NCBI GenBank assembly: GCA_903913645.1
Contig: CAIWMA010000294.1
Span: 1 to 41,276, forward strand
Direction: 5' to 3'
Length of the DNA stretch: 41,276 nucleotides
From: an uncultured Bacteroidales bacterium
GTDB lineage: Bacteria > Bacteroidota > Bacteroidia > Bacteroidales > UBA4417
Shown: piece by piece, positions 39,005 to 41,276 of the stretch
Layout: the number at the start of each line of letters is the position of its first letter
Numbering within the stretch: position 1 is the first letter of the stretch
The notes under the pieces: model-generated
Seen by the model: the letters and a program-made list of their open reading frames with translations, nothing else
The model's database searches: none
Told to the model about the DNA's origin: nothing
Made by a program: the position numbers and the translations under genes

Positions 39005-40327
39005 ATGAGAACTTTAAGATTTTTACTAAGCGTAATGCTCATCTGTTTTGTGGCATCCTGTACGAAAGATTTCCTTGATGAAAAAACACCTTTGGTATCG
39101 GATAACACAACCGATGAATTGAAATGCAAACCCCAGCAATTGAAAATTGCGGTGATATCCGACATTCATTACCTGGCTCCTTCCCTACTTAAAAATGGAG
39201 CTGAGAATGGAACAGCATTTCAAACTTACCTGAATTTCGACCCAAAACTCCTTGAGTTCAGCGACCCGATTTTAAGGAAAGTGATCTCGCTACTCAAACG
39301 CGAAAGACCAGACATAGTCCTCATTCCCGGCGACCTGACAAAAGATGGTGAAAAAGTCAGTCACGAGGCTGTTGTACGAATTCTAAATCAACTCGGCACG
39401 AAAGTGTTTGTGATACCAGGAAATCACGATATTAATAACCCAGAGGCAGTAGCATATAACGGAGACATTTCCAACCCGACACCTATAATCCAAGCCCGTG
39501 ATTTTCCGAAAATCTATGCCGATTTCGGGTATAGAAATGCCATTTCCCGCGATGCAAATTCATTAAGTTATATTAGCCAGCCATACCGGGGCTTATGGAT
39601 TCTTGCTATCGATGACTGTGAATATTACAATAACACAACAACTGCCCTGGTTCCCGGTAAAATAAAGCCTGAAACCATGGCATGGATTTTAGGAAAACTT
39701 CGTGAAGCCAGGCAAAAGAATATTACTGTGTTGAGTATGATGCATCATGGCATCATGGAACATTTTACAAATCAGGAAACTATTGATGCAGGATATGTTA
39801 CCAATGACTGGCAAAATCAAGCGGATAAACTGATGAATGCCGGGCTTAAAGTAATGTTTACAGGCCATTATCATGCAAATGATATCGCTATGCGCGGCTC
39901 GGACGAAACAAATGTTCTCTATGATATTGAAACAGGCTCCCTGGTTACACCTCCAAGTCCATACAGGTTGATCACCCTGACTAACAATGAATTGGAAATA
40001 ACCACCAGAAAGATCACTTCAATAAACTGTGCGATGCCAGGAGGATTAAGTTTTACTGATTATTCAAATGCTTTTATTACGGCTCATATGGACGGCTATT
40101 TTGAATATGTTTTTACGAATTTATACGGTATGGATCCCACAACGGCTGCAGGTTTAGCACCTTTCTTCAGGGATGGATGGATGGCACATTATGCAGGAGA
40201 TGAAATGATGCCTGAAGGGATAATGGACGTAATTGGAGGATTGCCCTACCCATTGGATGGCGCTCTTTACAGCATCTGGTCTGATTTACCGCCGGCAGAT
40301 AATAATCTGCATATAAACCTGAATTAA
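39005..40327 (+). CDS. Lipoprotein metallophosphoesterase (calcineurin-like)
   Basis: A 440-residue exported phosphoesterase. A signal peptide ends in the lipobox VASC with Cys19, so it should be lipid-anchored. The metal ligands are in order: SDIH at 52-55, GDLTKDGE at 109-116, GNHD at 139-142, MMHHG near 250 and TGHYHAND near 282-289. The C-terminal 120 residues form an extra domain. The substrate (nucleotide, phospholipid or polyphosphate) cannot be read from the sequence. It stands alone and converges on the surface-protein gene, with a shared terminator between them. Confidence 0.9.
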   Translation: MRTLRFLLSVMLICFVASCTKDFLDEKTPLVSDNTTDELKCKPQQLKIAVISDIHYLAPSLLKNGAENGTAFQTYLNFDPKLLEFSDPILRKVISLLKRERPDIVLIPGDLTKDGEKVSHEAVVRILNQLGTKVFVIPGNHDINNPEAVAYNGDISNPTPIIQARDFPKIYADFGYRNAISRDANSLSYISQPYRGLWILAIDDCEYYNNTTTALVPGKIKPETMAWILGKLREARQKNITVLSMMHHGIMEHFTNQETIDAGYVTNDWQNQADKLMNAGLKVMFTGHYHANDIAMRGSDETNVLYDIETGSLVTPPSPYRLITLTNNELEITTRKITSINCAMPGGLSFTDYSNAFITAHMDGYFEYVFTNLYGMDPTTAAGLAPFFRDGWMAHYAGDEMMPEGIMDVIGGLPYPLDGALYSIWSDLPPADNNLHINLN

Positions 40328-40410
40328 GTGAAAGAGAATGTCCTATGGCTGTGACTTGAATGATTTCAAAACAAGACATGCATACTGGTTCACTTTAACC
40401 TGGCAAAAAT

Positions 40411-40459
40411 AAAACTACCCATGATGTGCCATAATTTCCGGCATACCATGGGTAGTTTT
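40411..40459. terminator. Bidirectional terminator between convergent genes
   Basis: A perfect 13-bp inverted repeat AAAACTACCCATG/CATGGGTAGTTTT (40411-40423 with 40447-40459) has an inner TGCC/GGCA pair. A/T runs at the ends serve both the phosphoesterase and the minus-strand gene ending at 40479. No heptad tract is found here. Confidence 0.88.
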
Positions 40460-40478
40460 AATAAAGCGTGCTAACACA

Positions 40479-41276
40479 CTATTTATTCCAAACCGGCAAT
40501 CTTCCCGGAGTAACCGGAGCACCGAGTTTTTCAACTTCTTTTTCGAGCTCTTTCAAATCGGTTTCGCCAATGCGTTTAACCTGGTCATAAACCGGTGGAA
40601 ATTCAGCCATCAGGATAGTATAAGCATCAAGTTGCATTTGCGTTGGAGCGCCCGTTGAAGCCCAATGGGCCCACGCCATTTTCGAAAGACGGTTATTGAG
40701 TGTTACCGGAGCCGGAGGATTTTCCTCGTCGCTTGGCCTGTTGCTGTTATTATTAAATTTTAGCTTCACATCTTCAAGTTGCCCGGAAACTTTGCTGATA
40801 CGTGAACGCAAATCGGTATTAGCGCCGGGAACAGCATTCAGAGCTATCTGAAGTGCATAGGCTCTTTGCAAAAGGTCTTCTGTATAATTTTCAGTGCCGC
40901 TCATTACGCGTGAAAGTTCAGCCACTTTTTTCTGAAAATCCGCTACTGCAGCTTTGTCGGCAGCTGGTAAAGTGCTGTTATTCAATGTAACAGCATTAAA
41001 CTCAACCGGACCCGCCAATTGTTTTACGGTATCACGCACGGTAATTGAAAGACTTACTTTGTACTTACCTGGCATAACAGGAATGCCGCTTTTAGATGCA
41101 GCGAAAGGATCATATTTCTCTTTTCCATCAACTGTCGATTTATCCAGGTACCGCAAATCCCAGTTTATACGATTAATTCCTGAAGACGGTGCTTTATTGA
41201 TCCGGCAAATTTCATTACCTGAAATATCTGAAATTATGAAAGTAAGGTATGCCGGAATTTCTTCGCGTTCGGCACG
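40479..41276 (-). CDS. VPS10/BNR-type surface protein, C-terminal part, cut by window edge
   Basis: The frame is open from the window edge to the stop at 40479, giving the last 265 residues. The N-terminal part of what is visible (PAYLTFIISDISGNEICRI, then INRINWDLRYLD) is a beta-sandwich-like section. A Pro/Gly stretch, SGIPVMPGKYKV, and a helical region follow. The end, GAPVTPGRLPVWNK, resembles the conserved C-terminus of large Bacteroidota proteins annotated as glycosyl hydrolase or VPS10/BNR-repeat proteins, about 1000 residues long. The catalytic or propeller part is outside the window, so function is uncertain. Confidence 0.7.
   Translation of the reverse strand, partial: RAEREEIPAYLTFIISDISGNEICRINKAPSSGINRINWDLRYLDKSTVDGKEKYDPFAASKSGIPVMPGKYKVSLSITVRDTVKQLAGPVEFNAVTLNNSTLPAADKAAVADFQKKVAELSRVMSGTENYTEDLLQRAYALQIALNAVPGANTDLRSRISKVSGQLEDVKLKFNNNSNRPSDEENPPAPVTLNNRLSKMAWAHWASTGAPTQMQLDAYTILMAEFPPVYDQVKRIGETDLKELEKEVEKLGAPVTPGRLPVWNK

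Noticed and set aside
1-41276. CRISPR array, tRNA or rRNA genes, insertion sequences
   Set aside because: The tandem tracts have no spacers and units of only 7-8 bases. No cloverleaf, rRNA signature or transposase was found on either strand.

Overview
The window looks like chromosomal DNA of a Bacteroidota (Bacteroidetes) bacterium, most likely an environmental relative of the Bacteroidales or Marinilabiliales. Four things point there. Many genes are preceded by the Bacteroidota -7 box TAnnTTTG (or TAnnTTCG), and no Shine-Dalgarno sequences are obvious. A cluster coaX - outer-membrane barrel - lptC (as a lipoprotein) - CNNM/CorC protein - PpiD-like foldase reads on the minus strand. The protein families (DUF3788-like, DUF6544-like, a VPS10/BNR-type surface protein, lipoproteins) are typical of the phylum. 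The genome is moderately AT-rich. I see no rRNA, tRNA, CRISPR array, transposase or prophage. Most of the window is housekeeping.

Layout. 1-1338 (-): tryptophanase, cut by the window edge. 1809-3188 (+): secreted esterase-like protein. 3619-6686 (+): mrdA-rodA, the elongasome transpeptidase and glycosyltransferase. 7033-13531 (-): the coaX / barrel / lptC / CNNM / ppiD cluster, covering CoA synthesis and outer-membrane biogenesis. 13728-16043 (+): a periplasmic thioredoxin-like protein and a PDZ-containing S41 peptidase. 16382-22946 (+): an MFS transporter and a run of small poorly known genes (TfoX-N protein, small membrane protein, METTL25-like methyltransferase, UbiA-like membrane protein, DUF3788-like and DUF6544-like proteins). 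23145-27456 (+): MMPL/RND exporter, rfbA and a polyprenyl diphosphate synthase. 27554-31144 (-): ABC-F ATPase and an aldehyde dehydrogenase. 31384-32303 (+): YtxH / holin-like / unknown membrane trio. 32566-38429 (+): rplU-rpmA, serS, a TPR protein, rsmA and an acetyltransferase. 39005-40327 (+): lipoprotein metallophosphoesterase, convergent with the C-terminal end of a large surface protein (40479-41276, -).

The most striking non-genic signal is a set of about twenty degenerate tandem tracts with a strict 7-base period (one with an 8-base period). They sit almost only in the spaces between transcription units. Each tract has its own word (for example TACTCTA, TGAACAG/TGAATAG, GTGCCGG, ATCAGAA), so ordinary repeat masking would not group them. 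What links them is the period and the location. Some touch stop or start codons, and one between convergent genes is self-complementary. A second, weaker signal is a pair of gene-free elements around mrdA-rodA. They share two 10-base words and each ends in an intrinsic terminator, so they are candidate small RNAs.
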